Shown here: positions 42,242-43,385 of the stretch, in pieces | How the letters are laid out: every line of letters starts with the position of its first letter | Numbering within the stretch: the first letter of the stretch is position 1 | DNA from: Candidatus Methanomethylophilaceae archaeon | GTDB taxonomy: Archaea; Thermoplasmatota; Thermoplasmata; Methanomassiliicoccales; Methanomethylophilaceae | DNA: 43,385 bases | Assembly (NCBI GenBank): GCA_017461225.1 | Contig: JAFTYV010000037.1 | Span: 1 to 43,385 of the forward strand | Direction: 5' to 3' | Notes under the pieces: generated by a model | The model's database searches: none | Told to the model about the DNA's origin: nothing | What the model saw: only the letters and a program-made list of their open reading frames with translations | Program-made: the position numbers and the translations under genes

Positions 42242-43385
42242 GTATGCGGCCTCCGATCCGACGTATGTCCTCCCCGAACATTATCCAGAACACGGACAGG
42301 ATCCCCAGGTACGTCAGGGTCCCCCCGATTATGGACCATGCCGCGGACACGGGGAAGTCCCCCAGGACGAATGCGGCGAAAAACTCAGACAATGTTCCGA
42401 CATCGATCGCCTCCGTCCATGCAGCCAGAGGCAGCAGGACGAGGAAGTTGGACGACAGTGCGAAGAACAACCCGAAGAGGGATATCATCCACCAACTGAC
42501 GATGTATCTGTGGTCCTCAACCACGGTCCAGTAGACGAGGAACGGTATCAGGACCACTATGTACTGGGGTGTGGGAGGATAGATCATGCAGAGGGCCATC
42601 ATGAGGAAGCTGTAGAACATCAGGGCACGGTCCGCATCCCATCCGCACCTCCTGTACATGTGGTGCCCGACGTACATCGATGCCAACACGATGGCGCCGT
42701 AGACGATTATGCGCATTCTGCCCGTGATCATACTCAGGATCGAATCGCCTTGTGAACTACCAGTCCTGTCCGTGAGGAACTGGAAGCAGCTCTCGATCGA
42801 CCCCTCCATCAACTGTGGTGCGAACACCACCAGAAGGGCTATGGTCGCCCCCATTGCGGCTATGCACACATTGCGTACACCCCTGGCGAGGTTGTCACGA
42901 CTCCTCATCAGGACGTATGCGACCAGGGGGAAGAACAGGAAGACCGGGAAGAACTTGGTCAGCACCGCTATGGAAAACGTCATGCCTGCGAGGAAATGAT
43001 GGTCGCGCCTCAACAGGACGATGGACATCACCGTGAACATCGCGGATATGGTATCCGGCATGGCGGTGATGCACGATGCCCCTATCAGAAGGGGACACAG
43101 GTAGATGAGCATGAACGCGAGGTTGCCCTTACCCTCGTCCCCCGTCGAATCCAGGACGAGGGACCTGACGAGGTACGCGAGCACCAGATCGGACAGGATC
43201 AATGGGACCTTCGTAGAGATGCTGAACGCTATGGACGGGACCGTGGCGCTGTAGTATGTGTACGGGAGATCCTCTGCGAAGAAGAACTCCACCACACGGA
43301 GGACATCCGTCCCCAGGTCGAGGAGGACCGTCTGCACCGCACTGACCAGACCCAGGACGTAGCCCCATACCGGGGTGTAGTAGTA
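42234..43385 (-). CDS. Polytopic glycosyltransferase, GT-C (GT87-like), 5' end cut by the window
   Basis: The frame is open to the window edge and therefore partial; 383 residues are visible. It has about ten hydrophobic segments, and the first visible residues YYYTPVWGYVLG fit the luminal loop of GT-C enzymes using polyprenyl-phosphate sugars. A CITAMPDTISAMF segment and LTKFFPVFLFFP are typical of GT87-like mannosyltransferases. The missing N-terminus should carry the acidic catalytic motif of the first loop. The stop overlaps the flippase start. Confidence 0.8.
   Translation of the reverse strand, partial: YYYTPVWGYVLGLVSAVQTVLLDLGTDVLRVVEFFFAEDLPYTYYSATVPSIAFSISTKVPLILSDLVLAYLVRSLVLDSTGDEGKGNLAFMLIYLCPLLIGASCITAMPDTISAMFTVMSIVLLRRDHHFLAGMTFSIAVLTKFFPVFLFFPLVAYVLMRSRDNLARGVRNVCIAAMGATIALLVVFAPQLMEGSIESCFQFLTDRTGSSQGDSILSMITGRMRIIVYGAIVLASMYVGHHMYRRCGWDADRALMFYSFLMMALCMIYPPTPQYIVVLIPFLVYWTVVEDHRYIVSWWMISLFGLFFALSSNFLVLLPLAAWTEAIDVGTLSEFFAAFVLGDFPVSAAWSIIGGTLTYLGILSVFWIMFGEDIRRIGGRIRG

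Noticed and set aside
1-43385. CRISPR array, insertion sequence or prophage
   Set aside because: No regularly spaced repeats, transposase, integrase or terminal inverted repeats of an insertion sequence were seen.

Overview
The window is most likely from a methanogenic archaeon of the Thermoplasmata, best fit order Methanomassiliicoccales. The evidence is archaeal/eukaryal-type information genes (RNA polymerase A', A'', B and H, NusA-like KH protein, L7Ae, L24e, L30e, S6e, S28e, eIF2-gamma, eIF5B/IF2, EF-1B, GINS), a single unsplit rpoB (most other methanogens split it), the archaeal CoA enzyme pantoate kinase, TATA boxes 25-30 bases before many starts, and methanogenesis marker protein 8. 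Base composition is GC-rich apart from the first ~480 bases. Genes are tightly packed, and nearly all stop codons are TGA, a few are TAA, and only one is TAG. The genus assignment is inference.

Layout. 1-504: AT-rich DNA without a gene. 505-9355 (minus): the RNA polymerase operon rpoH-rpoB-rpoA1-rpoA2-rpl30e-nusA. 9465-12753 (minus): tRNA-Lys(TTT), trmI, proS, prs. 12852-18656: DUF357 (plus); the minus operon DUF167-Toprim-tmk-coaBC-pantoate kinase; a GINS subunit (plus); a metallo-beta-lactamase-fold hydrolase and a CBS protein (minus). 18752-21230 (plus): tRNA-Lys(CTT), an unknown domain fused in frame to a cyclophilin, and methanogenesis marker 8. 21267-26448 (minus): translation cluster L7Ae-S28e-L24e-Ndk-IF2-S6e-eIF2gamma-PIN.

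26533-43385 is a cell-surface and sugar region. It holds two overlapping membrane-protein frames, a DPM1-like GT2, ilvE with an ACT regulator, the heptose genes hddA-gmhA-gmhB, two GT4 and one GT2 glycosyltransferases, a VTT/DedA-like membrane protein, a sugar-1-phosphate nucleotidyltransferase behind a DUF89 phosphatase, and a short translation pair (Zn-ribbon, EF-1B). It ends in a set that looks like phosphoalcohol decoration of a glycan: CDP-alcohol phosphatidyltransferase, TagD-like cytidylyltransferase, LicD, Wzx-type flippase and a GT-C enzyme that runs off the window.

The most striking observation is between gmhA and gmhB. gmhA ends in the only TAG stop I found, and gmhB continues in the same reading frame from the next codon. 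The order suggested here is known for reading TAG as pyrrolysine, so the pair may be a pyrrolysine-dependent GmhA-GmhB fusion. Other points of interest are a cyclophilin promoter buried inside a longer open frame, an N-terminal helical extension on RpoA'', a four-Cys insertion in RpoB, a possible L7Ae-binding leader, and GC-rich hairpins after many genes.
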